Below are positions 1 through 7,634 of a DNA stretch of 17,134 nt, piece after piece (the stretch's first letter is position 1; every line of letters begins with the position of its first letter). The translations under genes and the position numbers were made by a program. Under the pieces are notes generated by a model. That model saw nothing but the letters and a program-made list of their open reading frames with translations. It searched no databases and was not told the origin of the DNA. Origin of the DNA: Spartobacteria bacterium (GTDB lineage Bacteria; Verrucomicrobiota; Verrucomicrobiae; Chthoniobacterales; UBA6821); contig PLEU01000057.1 of the NCBI GenBank assembly GCA_003136515.1, positions 197-17,330 of the forward strand, in the 5' to 3' direction.

Positions 1-909
1 CGCGTCTGGTTCCTCAAGGAGACTAAGACCATTGATACGAGCTGCGGCACGGGCTGCAATATCGTCATAAGCAGCCGCGAGAATGTGATTCATCGCATCA
101 ATCCCCGGGATAACTCCGCGGTGAATGCCTACTGGATGCCCGACTCGCATCGCCTGAATTACACCTATATTCATCGTGAGGATCGCCTGAAGGCTCCCGT
201 TGTCAATGGCTCCTCCCTACGCTGGAAGGAGGCCATTACCGCCACGGCGGAAGTCCTCAAGGCCTATTCCGGCTCTAGAACAGCGGTCATTGCTTCCGGT
301 CGCCAGACCAACGAGGAGCTTTTCCTCACCGCTCGGCTTGCCAAGGCACTTGATACCGAACTGATCGATATCCGTCCGCGCCCCCAGCAGGGGGATGGGT
401 TCTTGGTCTCCGATGATGGCAACCCCAATACGCGTGGAGCACAGCTCTTCGGTGTCGCATCGTCGGCTGCAGGAGCGCGCCTTGCAGAAATTGCCTCCGG
501 AATCAGCGCAGGCCGGATTGCTTCCTTGATCGTGATCGGAGAAAATCCCCTTCATGCCGGACTTACTGAGAGTGATCTGGAAAAGCTCTCCTCTTTTGTC
601 GTGATCGACATCCTGCCCAATACCTCCACTAAATTTGCCACGGCCATCCTGCCAGGGAGTGCCGCCGCCGAGAAGAGGGGTTCTATGATCAATGTAAACG
701 GACGCATTCAGAGGCTCAACCGCGCCCTCAAGGCTCCGGGCGAAGCGCGTGATGACTGGGAAATTCTCAGCGTCCTGCTCCATACCCTCGGCAAGGAGAG
801 CGCCACATCCATTGAAGATCTCTTCAAACAGATGGCCGCGTCAACTCCCTCCCTAGCAGGGCTGAATCTCGGTAGGATCGGCGATCTTGGAATTGATCTG
901 AAATTCTAG
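1..909 (+). CDS. nuoG: NADH-quinone oxidoreductase subunit G, C-terminal part (5' end outside window)
   Basis: This is the end of the large iron-sulfur subunit of respiratory complex I, which passes electrons from the NADH-oxidising module towards quinone on the cytoplasmic arm. The frame is open from base 1, so the true start lies upstream; 302 residues are visible. The first visible residues hold the N7-type cluster region (SCGTGCN near residue 15, then WMPDSHRLNY). The rest is the degenerate molybdopterin-oxidoreductase fold typical of NuoG, with GENPLHAGL, ILPGSAAAEKRGSMIN and NGRIQR. Aligned to the usual CxxCxxxC-x27-C spacing, the first and fourth ligands are Asp and Pro, so only two of the four N7 cysteines remain. 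The part after the cluster is about 290 residues, much shorter than in E. coli or Thermus. The next gene is a glycosyltransferase, not nuoH. A formate-dehydrogenase-like paralogue is a less likely alternative. Confidence 0.88.
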   Translation, partial: RVWFLKETKTIDTSCGTGCNIVISSRENVIHRINPRDNSAVNAYWMPDSHRLNYTYIHREDRLKAPVVNGSSLRWKEAITATAEVLKAYSGSRTAVIASGRQTNEELFLTARLAKALDTELIDIRPRPQQGDGFLVSDDGNPNTRGAQLFGVASSAAGARLAEIASGISAGRIASLIVIGENPLHAGLTESDLEKLSSFVVIDILPNTSTKFATAILPGSAAAEKRGSMINVNGRIQRLNRALKAPGEARDDWEILSVLLHTLGKESATSIEDLFKQMAASTPSLAGLNLGRIGDLGIDLKF

Positions 910-920
910 ACTCCAGCTGC

Positions 921-2096
921 TTGTCCTTGCTTCAAAAACTCCGCGATCTGCCCTCACGAAGGGCCATAAAGATTGCGGTCGGGATCTGGTTTCTTTTAGC
1001 CCTCATCATAGGTAGTGTCGTTGCCGCCCGCCCCGACAAGCACACTGTCACCCCGGCATATCGGGTGGCCTCTGTGAAATGGTGGAATGGACGGGAGAGT
1101 CTCTATGACGAGAGTCAGATCGGTTATCTCTACCTGCCTCAGGCAGCGGTACTTTACACACCTTATCAGCTTTTGCCTTTGCGCGTGGGCGAACCACTCT
1201 GGCGACTGACTGGCCTCGCCTTTCTTTCGATCGCACTTTGGCGTGTCGCGGGACGGCTGCTGCCGGAGAAACAAGCGCATGTTTTTCTTGTCGCTTCGTT
1301 GCTGGTTATTCCCGCCTCCTGTGCCAGCGCCCAAGATGGTCAGGTCAATCTCCCGCTGGCAGGATTGATGCTTCTCTCCGCCGCGGACATTGCTATCTCC
1401 CGATGGGGTTTTGCCACGCTCTGGCTGCTCCTGGCAGTCATGCTCAAACCGATAGCTCTGGCACCAGCCCTTCTCGCCGTGGCCTGCTTTGCCCAGCTTC
1501 GCCTGCGCTTTTTGTGCGGATTAGCACTTTGCCTCGCAGCCGCCTACCTGCATCCCAACCCAGTCTATGTAACCGGCGAGTACCATCATTTCCTGCACAA
1601 ATTCCTCATCGCAGGACAGCCGCTTATCAAAGACCGTTTCAGTGATTTTTTCGGAATGCTCTGGCACTGGGGTATCCATCCCGCTCATGAGATTATCACC
1701 GGCATCCGCGCGGCGGCCGCACTGTTCACCCTCTTTCTCGCACATAGGATCTCGCGCCAATTTTGTGAGGATAGATTTCTTCGAGCCTTTGGTGTGATGC
1801 TCTTGTCCGTCCTCTATCTGATGCTGTTCAATCCCCGAACCGAGGAGAATTCCTACGTTATGCTAGCTAGCTTCACGGCGCTCCTAGCGGCCCGTGACCT
1901 TATTGGGGGTGATTTGAGGCGCGGCAAGTGGCTTGCACTTTTCACTCTCTTGCTGGCGGTTGATTCCTACGGAATCATCTACAGGCTGACAAAGCTCTGG
2001 TTTAAACCCCTCATCACCTTGGTATTCCTAATCCTCCTTATCACTGGAAAGTTCTCCCTGCTGAAATCCGAAGATCGCAGGAATATCGACAGCTGA
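921..2096 (+). CDS. GT87-like (DUF2029) polyprenyl-phosphate-dependent membrane glycosyltransferase
   Basis: This is a 391-residue, very hydrophobic protein with roughly eight to ten membrane segments (first at about residues 17-35) and a large polar loop at about 38-80. It resembles GT-C glycosyltransferases of family GT87/DUF2029, whose members move mannose or arabinose from a lipid carrier onto envelope glycans. Supporting marks are the AQDGQVN stretch near residue 137, the MLKP stretch near 174, and FNPRTEENSYVML near 303-315, which matches the conserved late loop of the family. The acceptor and sugar cannot be told from sequence. The start chosen is TTG at 921, eleven bases after the nuoG stop; no Shine-Dalgarno is visible, and a second in-frame TTG at 927 is possible. 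The spacing suggests co-transcription with nuoG. Confidence 0.72.
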   Translation: MSLLQKLRDLPSRRAIKIAVGIWFLLALIIGSVVAARPDKHTVTPAYRVASVKWWNGRESLYDESQIGYLYLPQAAVLYTPYQLLPLRVGEPLWRLTGLAFLSIALWRVAGRLLPEKQAHVFLVASLLVIPASCASAQDGQVNLPLAGLMLLSAADIAISRWGFATLWLLLAVMLKPIALAPALLAVACFAQLRLRFLCGLALCLAAAYLHPNPVYVTGEYHHFLHKFLIAGQPLIKDRFSDFFGMLWHWGIHPAHEIITGIRAAAALFTLFLAHRISRQFCEDRFLRAFGVMLLSVLYLMLFNPRTEENSYVMLASFTALLAARDLIGGDLRRGKWLALFTLLLAVDSYGIIYRLTKLWFKPLITLVFLILLITGKFSLLKSEDRRNIDS

Positions 2097-2108
2097 TATT
2101 CTCCCTCC

Positions 2109-3464
2109 ATGATCACAGCACTTGATCCCATTGAGGATCTCAAAGCCTTCCTGCGTTATCCCATCATCTCCACCCAGCCCGAACATGCTCCCGATCTGGC
2201 CGCTTGTGCCGAATGGCTTCGGGAAATGCTTTCGTTCATCGGGCTTGATGCCACAGTCTATCCCACCCTAGGCTCGCCCATCGTAGTCGCACGCACCTCG
2301 CAAGATCCTGCAAAACGCACAGTGTTGATCTACGGCCACTATGATGTGCAGCCACCCGATCCGCTTGAGGGGTGGAAGACGCCTCCCTTTGAACCTCACA
2401 TCGAGAATGGGCGCATTTATGCGCGGGGGGCTGCTGATAACAAAGGGCAGATTCTGGCTCATATTCTCGGCGTGGCAGAGACGCTTCGTGAAGAGGGTTC
2501 CCTGCCGGTCAACGTCCTCTTCATGATTGAAGGCGAGGAAGAAATTGGTAGTCCTCACCTGGCCGATTTTCTGCGCGCTCATCGCGCAGAACTGGCCTGC
2601 GATCTCGCTGCGATCTCAGACACCGCCATGGCTCCTGGCAATTGTCCGGCACTCACCTACGCACTGCGTGGCGTCGCCGCGATGGAACTGATTGTCCGTG
2701 GACCGGCCCGCGATCTTCACAGCGGCCTTTTTGGTGGGGCGGTTGCCAATCCTGCCACTGTCGTGGCACGACTGCTCGCCACACTTCATGATGCAGGGGG
2801 GCGGGTATTGATACCAGGTTTCTACGATGCAGTCCGCACGCTTGCAGGCTGGGAGCGCGACGCCGCCGCCGCTCTTGAGGAGGCTGCAGGCGGAGATGCC
2901 GCCATCAAGGAATTGGCCGGTGTTTCGGAGCTGGTCGGGGAACAGGGATTCACGACGATCGAAAGAATTGGAGCGAGACCGACTGCCGAAGTCAACGGCA
3001 TCGGGGGTGGCTATCAGGGGGCGGGAACAAAAACAGTTCTCCCTAAAGAGGCCTTTGCTAAGCTAACCTTCCGTCTCGTGGCGGATCAAGATCCCGCCGT
3101 GATCCTGAACGCCGCCGAGGAATATCTTCGGTCTAAGACTCCACCCGGGGTATTGCTGGAAGTCATCACGGGACACTCCGGTAACGCTTATCAGTCCGAT
3201 CCAAACTCTCCAGATGGGCTTGCCGCCCGCAAGGCTCTCTCTGAGGCCTTTGGGGCGGAACCACTGCTGCTTCGCGATGGAGGAAGCATTCCGATCCTTG
3301 CCACGTTCAAGGAGATTCTCGGTGTCGATTCCTATCTTCTCGGTCTCGCTAATCCCGATTCACAAATTCATTCCCCGGATGAAAACATGCTCATTGAAAA
3401 CTTCCTCGGCGGCATCCAGATGAATCGAATCCTCCTGGAAGAGCTTGGGAAATCATCTTCTTGA
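2109..3464 (+). CDS. M20/M25/M40 family metallo-dipeptidase
   Basis: This is a cytosolic-type zinc peptidase of the M20 family, closest in style to dipeptidases of the CNDP/DapE-like group; 451 residues is full length for them. It probably hydrolyses dipeptides or a similar small amide. The two-metal site is intact: H77 and D79 in YGHYDVQP, bridging D110 in ARGAADNKG, the catalytic/metal glutamates in EGEEEIGS (141-148), D171 in AISDTAM, and H421 in QIHSPDEN. The lid (dimerisation) domain starts near residue 185, with H204 in DLHSGLFGG. There is no signal peptide. It follows the GT87-like gene by 12 bases, so it is probably in the same transcript. The ATG is preceded by a pyrimidine run and no Shine-Dalgarno. 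The substrate cannot be assigned. Confidence 0.92.
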   Translation: MITALDPIEDLKAFLRYPIISTQPEHAPDLAACAEWLREMLSFIGLDATVYPTLGSPIVVARTSQDPAKRTVLIYGHYDVQPPDPLEGWKTPPFEPHIENGRIYARGAADNKGQILAHILGVAETLREEGSLPVNVLFMIEGEEEIGSPHLADFLRAHRAELACDLAAISDTAMAPGNCPALTYALRGVAAMELIVRGPARDLHSGLFGGAVANPATVVARLLATLHDAGGRVLIPGFYDAVRTLAGWERDAAAALEEAAGGDAAIKELAGVSELVGEQGFTTIERIGARPTAEVNGIGGGYQGAGTKTVLPKEAFAKLTFRLVADQDPAVILNAAEEYLRSKTPPGVLLEVITGHSGNAYQSDPNSPDGLAARKALSEAFGAEPLLLRDGGSIPILATFKEILGVDSYLLGLANPDSQIHSPDENMLIENFLGGIQMNRILLEELGKSSS

Positions 3465-3494
3465 ACATCTTGGCGTGTTTTTCGCTCACAAATC

Positions 3495-3524
3495 TTGCCC
3501 CAAACGCATTCCATCCTTTTTAAT
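3495..3524 (+). promoter_or_regulatory. candidate sigma-70-like promoter with very short leader
   Basis: TTGCCC at 3495-3500 is separated by 18 bases from TTTAAT at 3519-3524 (4/6 and 5/6 matches to the sigma-70 consensus). It lies in the only gap of appreciable size (68 bases) in the 921-4678 run. A transcript would begin about 3531, within two or three bases of the ATG at 3533, so the message could be leaderless or nearly so. This is from pattern only. Confidence 0.35.
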
Positions 3525-3532
3525 CAACTGCA

Positions 3533-4678
3533 ATGTCCGCTGATCCTACCGCTCTTTACTCCCGTAAGAATCCCTTTCCGGCCAAGCTCGGCACTAACCG
3601 CAAGCTGACTGCTCCCGGATCCGCCAAAGATACTCGCCACTTTGAAGTCGATATCAGTGGCTCCGGTCTCTCCTATGAAGTAGGCGATTCGCTCGGGGTC
3701 TTCCCGACAAATAATCCGGCTCTCGTGGAGGAGTTGCTCGCCGTGCTCGGTCTAGGAGGCGAAGAGCCGGTGGTTGATCCGAACGCTCAGCCAACCACCC
3801 TCCGCGAAGCATTGACTCGCTTCTACGTGATCACCGAACCGGACAAGAAGCTTCTTTCGATGATTGCCGAGAAAGACCCGTCGGCAGCCAAATTCCTTCC
3901 TATGGTAAAGCCCGAGGGGAAGGCTGATCTCGACGCCTATCTATATGGCCGCGAGGTAATCGATGCCTTGCTGGAATATCCTGCGGCTAAATTCACCGCC
4001 GAGGAATTTGTCAAGGTGCTCCGCAAACTACAGCCCCGTCTTTATTCAATTGCCTCGTCACCAAAGGCCTATCCGACGGCCGTCCATCTCACCGTCGCCG
4101 CTGTACGCTTCGAGAGCAATGGCCGCAACCGTGAGGGGGTCTGCTCGACCTTTCTCGCCGACCGTGCAGAGACTGCACCTGTTCCTGTTTTTGTCCATAC
4201 TGCCAAGCATTTCCGTGTGCCCGAAGATCCGGCCACTCCTGTGATCATGGTGGGCCCAGGCACTGGAATCGCGCCCTTCCGCGCTTTCCTTCAGGAACGT
4301 AAGGCCGCAGGAGGCTCCGGAAAAAATTGGCTTTTCTTTGGGGATCAGAAGGCTGCAACTGATTTCCTCTATCAAGAGGAGTTGGAGGCGTATCAGAAGG
4401 AAGGAATTCTCCATCAGCTTTCTGTGGCATTCTCGCGTGATCAGGCCGAGAAAGTCTATGTGCAGCATCGGATGCTGGAACAGGCTAGTGAACTTTATTC
4501 TTGGCTTGAAGCAGGGGCTTATTTCTACGTATGCGGCGATGCCTCCCGCATGGCCAAGGATGTCGATACCGCCCTGCACCAAGTCGCCGAGAAAGCCGGC
4601 GGTAAATCTCCCGAAGAGGCAGCCGCCTATGTTGAGGAGTTGAAGAAGTTGAAGCGATACCGCAAGGACGTCTACTAG
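3533..4678 (+). CDS. stand-alone CysJ-type FAD/NADPH flavoprotein reductase (sulfite reductase alpha-like, no flavodoxin domain)
   Basis: The 381 residues match the FAD- and NADPH-binding half of the CysJ / cytochrome P450 reductase family. Visible parts in order: an FNR-like FAD domain with the helical connecting insert (about 80-165), RLYSIASS at 169-176 (flavin), EGVCS at 201-205 (FAD pyrophosphate), GPGTGIAPFR at 241-250 (NADPH), AFSRD at 299-303 (2'-phosphate), and YVCGDA at 332-337. It ends in YRKDVY, so a C-terminal aromatic caps the flavin as in CysJ. The N-terminal FMN flavodoxin domain of CysJ (about 220 residues) is absent, and nothing in the 68-base upstream gap encodes it. It likely moves electrons from NADPH to a separate flavodoxin, ferredoxin or sulfite reductase haemoprotein; no such partner gene is in the window. 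The name sulfite reductase is therefore by similarity only. Confidence 0.85.
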   Translation: MSADPTALYSRKNPFPAKLGTNRKLTAPGSAKDTRHFEVDISGSGLSYEVGDSLGVFPTNNPALVEELLAVLGLGGEEPVVDPNAQPTTLREALTRFYVITEPDKKLLSMIAEKDPSAAKFLPMVKPEGKADLDAYLYGREVIDALLEYPAAKFTAEEFVKVLRKLQPRLYSIASSPKAYPTAVHLTVAAVRFESNGRNREGVCSTFLADRAETAPVPVFVHTAKHFRVPEDPATPVIMVGPGTGIAPFRAFLQERKAAGGSGKNWLFFGDQKAATDFLYQEELEAYQKEGILHQLSVAFSRDQAEKVYVQHRMLEQASELYSWLEAGAYFYVCGDASRMAKDVDTALHQVAEKAGGKSPEEAAAYVEELKKLKRYRKDVY

Positions 4679-4727
4679 AGCTGGCTTTCGCCCCCTCCCC
4701 CCAATTTTACTTCCTGATTCTGTATTC

Positions 4728-6125
4728 ATGACGACTGTCCCCCGCCACGTTCACTTTCTGGGCATCTGCGGGACAGCCATGGGAGCGGTTGCGGCGGCTA
4801 TGAAGGACCAAGGGTGGCATGTTACCGGCTCGGATAATCAGGCTTACCCGCCGATGAGTGATTTTCTGGCCTCTCGGGGTATCGAGATTTCCTCTCCATT
4901 CAGCCCCTTAAATCTGCCTGCAAAGGATGCACTCATCGTGATTGGCAATGCCATTTCACGCGGCAATCTCGAAGTCGAGGAAGTGCTCAATAGGAAGCTC
5001 CACTACGCCTCGCTCCCAGAGGTGCTCCGCAGCCATTTTCTGCGTGGCCGTCACAACATCGTCATTACAGGCACCCACGGAAAAACAACGACGACTTCGA
5101 TGACCGCCTGGATTCTGGAATATGCGGGGAAAAATCCCTCGTATTTGATCGGAGGTCTTCCGGGGAATCTCGGTCAGGGCGCATGTCTGCGTGACCCAGT
5201 AAACTCGCGCCATTTTGTGATCGAGGGGGATGAATATGACACGGCCTTCTTTGACAAGCGCTCCAAATTCCTGCACTACTTGCCGGAGTTGCTCGTGGTG
5301 AACAACATTGAGTTCGACCATGCCGATATTTTTAAGAACCTCGACGAGATCAAGCTGAGTTTCCGCCGACTGCTCAATATTGTGCCAAGCGACGGTATGG
5401 TACTCATCAATGGTGATGATCCAAACTGCGTCGATGTGGCGGCCAACTCTCCTGCACCAATTGTAGAGGTCGGATTCTCCGAGAATGCGGGCAACAGAAT
5501 TCTCCACCCTTGGCAGAAAGCCGGGGAGTGTGGCTTTGAACTCTTTGGCGAGAAGTTCACCTTGCCTATGTCGGGCGAGCACAACCTCCGCAATGCCGCA
5601 ATGGCAGTCTCTGCATCGCATTACTATGGGATCCCCACCATGGTGATTCGGGAGGCGTTGCTGAGATTTAAGGGAATCAAGCGCCGTCAGGAGGTGCGCG
5701 GCGTCGTCAATGGTATCACGATCATCGACGACTTTGGTCATCATCCAACCGCCATCCGTCAGACTCTGGAAGCTCTCGCGCAACGATATGTCGGGTCACG
5801 CCTCTGGGCGCTTTTTGAACCCCGCTCCAACACAACCCGACGAGCCTTTTTTCAGCACGATCTTCCGCCTGCCTTTGCCGCCGCCCATGGAGTCGTCATT
5901 GGCGAAGTCAACCGCGCCGCTGATCTCAAGCCGGAGGAGCGTCTCGACGCATTACGTGTTGTCGCTGATCTACAAAAGGCTGGTCATCCTGCCTTCCATG
6001 AGCCTTCTGCCGACAAAATCGTGGAACAACTGCTACCACAGCTTCAATCAGGCGATGTCCTTGTCGTACTCAGCAATGGGGCCTTTGACGGATTACATGG
6101 GAAGCTTCTAAGAGGCCTAGCCTGA
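4728..6125 (+). CDS. mpl: UDP-N-acetylmuramate:L-alanyl-gamma-D-glutamyl-meso-diaminopimelate ligase
   Basis: Mpl re-attaches the recycled tripeptide L-Ala-gamma-D-Glu-meso-DAP to UDP-MurNAc with ATP, feeding murein recycling in the cytoplasm. The 465 residues are the normal length. The N-terminal Rossmann motif reads HFLGICGTAMG (9-19), the P-loop is GTHGKTTTT (115-123), and the Mpl-specific signature EGDEYDTAFFDKRSKF lies at 166-181, followed by NNIEFDHADIF (192-202). These separate it from MurC. Further on are SGEHNLRNA (282-290), GIKRRQE (316-322), DDFGHHPT (334-341) and FEPRSNTTRR (363-372). It implies a meso-DAP peptidoglycan, hence a walled Gram-negative organism. It sits 49 bases after the flavoprotein gene with no Shine-Dalgarno, and its stop adjoins the DUF167 pseudogene. 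No other murein genes are nearby. Confidence 0.95.
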   Translation: MTTVPRHVHFLGICGTAMGAVAAAMKDQGWHVTGSDNQAYPPMSDFLASRGIEISSPFSPLNLPAKDALIVIGNAISRGNLEVEEVLNRKLHYASLPEVLRSHFLRGRHNIVITGTHGKTTTTSMTAWILEYAGKNPSYLIGGLPGNLGQGACLRDPVNSRHFVIEGDEYDTAFFDKRSKFLHYLPELLVVNNIEFDHADIFKNLDEIKLSFRRLLNIVPSDGMVLINGDDPNCVDVAANSPAPIVEVGFSENAGNRILHPWQKAGECGFELFGEKFTLPMSGEHNLRNAAMAVSASHYYGIPTMVIREALLRFKGIKRRQEVRGVVNGITIIDDFGHHPTAIRQTLEALAQRYVGSRLWALFEPRSNTTRRAFFQHDLPPAFAAAHGVVIGEVNRAADLKPEERLDALRVVADLQKAGHPAFHEPSADKIVEQLLPQLQSGDVLVVLSNGAFDGLHGKLLRGLA

Positions 6126-6360
6126 TTCTCCCGGTCACGGAGAGCTACCGGATCGAGATCAAGGAATTGCCCAACGCCCCACGCAGTGAAGTGGTCGGCT
6201 GGCTCGGGGAGATGCTCAAGAACTCTTTTCCGTTCTTTCCGAAGCCCTAGCCCTTCCAAAGCGCTCCGTCCGACTGGCCTAGGGAGATACTTCTAGCAAG
6301 AAGCTTGTTGAGATCGAAGGTCTCACTCGCGGGAAGGTTTTAAAGAGACTGGGGTTATAG
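6122..6360 (+). pseudogene. broken DUF167 / UPF0235 (YggU-like) gene
   Basis: Two out-of-phase pieces together read as a DUF167 protein. Frame 2 (6122-6250) gives YRIEIKELPNAPRSEVVGW then LGEMLK, matching the family start (P-x-A-x-R-x-x-V-V-G). Frame 1 from about 6233 gives SEALALPKRSVRLA, a TAG at 6280-6282 where the family usually has a small residue before Gly, then GDTSSKKLVEIEGL and VLKRLGL, ending at TAG 6358-6360. The central block (normally APP-x-[DE]-G-x-AN) is missing, consistent with a deletion of about 20 codons plus a frame change. The TAG could be a single-base change from TCG. The original start is unclear; only CTG 6122 is near, and the reading frame extends into the mpl end. 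Protein-level conservation of both flanks suggests recent decay. Family members are small conserved proteins of uncertain role. Confidence 0.75.
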
Positions 6361-6421
6361 GTTGCCAGAGGCCGAAATCGGCGCATTGTTCCTAAGAGGT
6401 TCCCCTCCGCTACATCACTCC

Positions 6422-7363
6422 ATGCGTACACGCCCTCTCGGCAACTCCGATCTTCAGATCACTCCAATTGGCTTCGGCTCATGGGCGGCGGGCGGCCCCT
6501 GGCAGTTTGGCTGGGGCTCTCAGGATGACGCAGCCTCGATCGCCGCCATTCACCGCGCACTTGATTTGGGTTTGAACTGGATTGACACCGCCGCCGTCTA
6601 TGGGCTGGGACATTCCGAGGAGGTCGTGGGAAAAGTTATCGCAAGCCGGACGGGGGAGCCGCCGCTCGTTTTTACGAAATGCGGGATGATCTGGGATGCT
6701 GCGGGCAAGATCGATTATTCCCTGCGCCGCGAATCGGTGCGGAGGGAGTGTGAAGAAAGCCTCCGCCGTCTTGGTGTCGGGAGCATTGATCTCTATCAGA
6801 TGCACTGGCCGGCTGATGAGCTGGAAGAGACACTTGAGGGATGGAGTGCCATGGCAGAGCTTCAACGCGAGGGAAAAGTCCGCTGGATCGGCGTTTCCAA
6901 CTGCAGCACAAAAGAGCTGGTCGCCCTTTCCACTCTGGCTCCAATCACCGCGCTGCAGCCACCCTATTCCCTGATCAAGCGTCAGGCGGAAGGGGATCAA
7001 CTCCCATGGTGCGGTGAGCATAACGTCGGAACGCTTGTTTATTCCCCAATGGGATCGGGACTGCTCACCGGAGGAATGACTAAAGACCGCATTGCAAGGC
7101 TGCCCGAGGGAGACTGGAGAAAGGGCAATCCGGAGTTTCAAGACCCAAAGCTTTCTCAAAATCTTGCCCTTGCAGAACGTCTACGGCTTGTGGGCGAAAA
7201 GCTTGGACGTTCCCCCGGTGAAGTTGCACTAGCCTGGGTGCTCAGAACACCGCTGGTGACAGGAGCCATCGTCGGGGCACGTAATGCCGCCCAAGTCGAT
7301 GGAATTTCGCAAGCTGCCGAGATAAAGCTTACTCTCAAGGAAATTGCTGAGATCGAAGGGTAA
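6422..7363 (+). CDS. aldo/keto reductase
   Basis: This is an NADPH-dependent aldo/keto reductase with a (beta/alpha)8 barrel, predicted to reduce small aldehydes or ketones in the cytoplasm. With the ATG at 6422 it has 313 residues, the normal size, and begins MRTRPLGNSDLQITPIGFG, which is the standard N-terminus of the family. The catalytic tetrad is complete: D55 and Y60 in WIDTAAVYG, K86 in VFTKCG, and H128 in YQMHWP. SPMGSGLLTGG (about residue 220) and the late VGARNAAQV stretch fit nucleotide binding. The frame is open back to a TTG at 6362, but those 20 extra residues resemble nothing, so the ATG is preferred. It follows the DUF167 wreck and may rely on readthrough from mpl. The substrate is unknown. 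Confidence 0.92.
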   Translation: MRTRPLGNSDLQITPIGFGSWAAGGPWQFGWGSQDDAASIAAIHRALDLGLNWIDTAAVYGLGHSEEVVGKVIASRTGEPPLVFTKCGMIWDAAGKIDYSLRRESVRRECEESLRRLGVGSIDLYQMHWPADELEETLEGWSAMAELQREGKVRWIGVSNCSTKELVALSTLAPITALQPPYSLIKRQAEGDQLPWCGEHNVGTLVYSPMGSGLLTGGMTKDRIARLPEGDWRKGNPEFQDPKLSQNLALAERLRLVGEKLGRSPGEVALAWVLRTPLVTGAIVGARNAAQVDGISQAAEIKLTLKEIAEIEG

Positions 7364-7634
7364 TCGGGCGCCAGATACGGCACTTACTTCCAAATGCAGC
7401 TTCCGGATTTTTTGAAGGCGATCGATGCACCATGACCATTCGCATTTTGCTCCACAATACCGACTACAGATAGAAATTGTGCTAGAGAAACGTGGGAATT
7501 TCGGGGTGTGGCGAGGAGGAAAAGCGGTAGCCTAGCCTTCGCTGATAACCAGAGGGATGACGACAATGCCATGCACCAAAAAGAACCGGACAAATAGTAT
7601 CATTTCTGATGGTCCTTGGTATTAATCCATCTTT
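7364..7634. other. intergenic stretch, no recognised gene
   Basis: These 271 bases lie between the aldo/keto reductase and the cysteine-cluster gene. A 36-codon ATG frame at 7425-7535 (starting MHHDHSHFAPQYRLQ) and short minus-strand frames exist, but none matches a family I know or has a ribosome binding site. No strong hairpin or clear promoter was seen. TATTAA at 7620-7625 is a weak -10 candidate for the next gene. Confidence 0.5.

Noticed and set aside
4956..5783. 275-codon minus-strand open frame
   Set aside because: It is antisense to mpl, which has every expected motif. The reverse frame is open only because of codon bias.
6362..6421. TTG start at 6362 for the aldo/keto reductase
   Set aside because: The 20 extra residues precede the standard family N-terminus and look like untranslated sequence after the DUF167 remnant.
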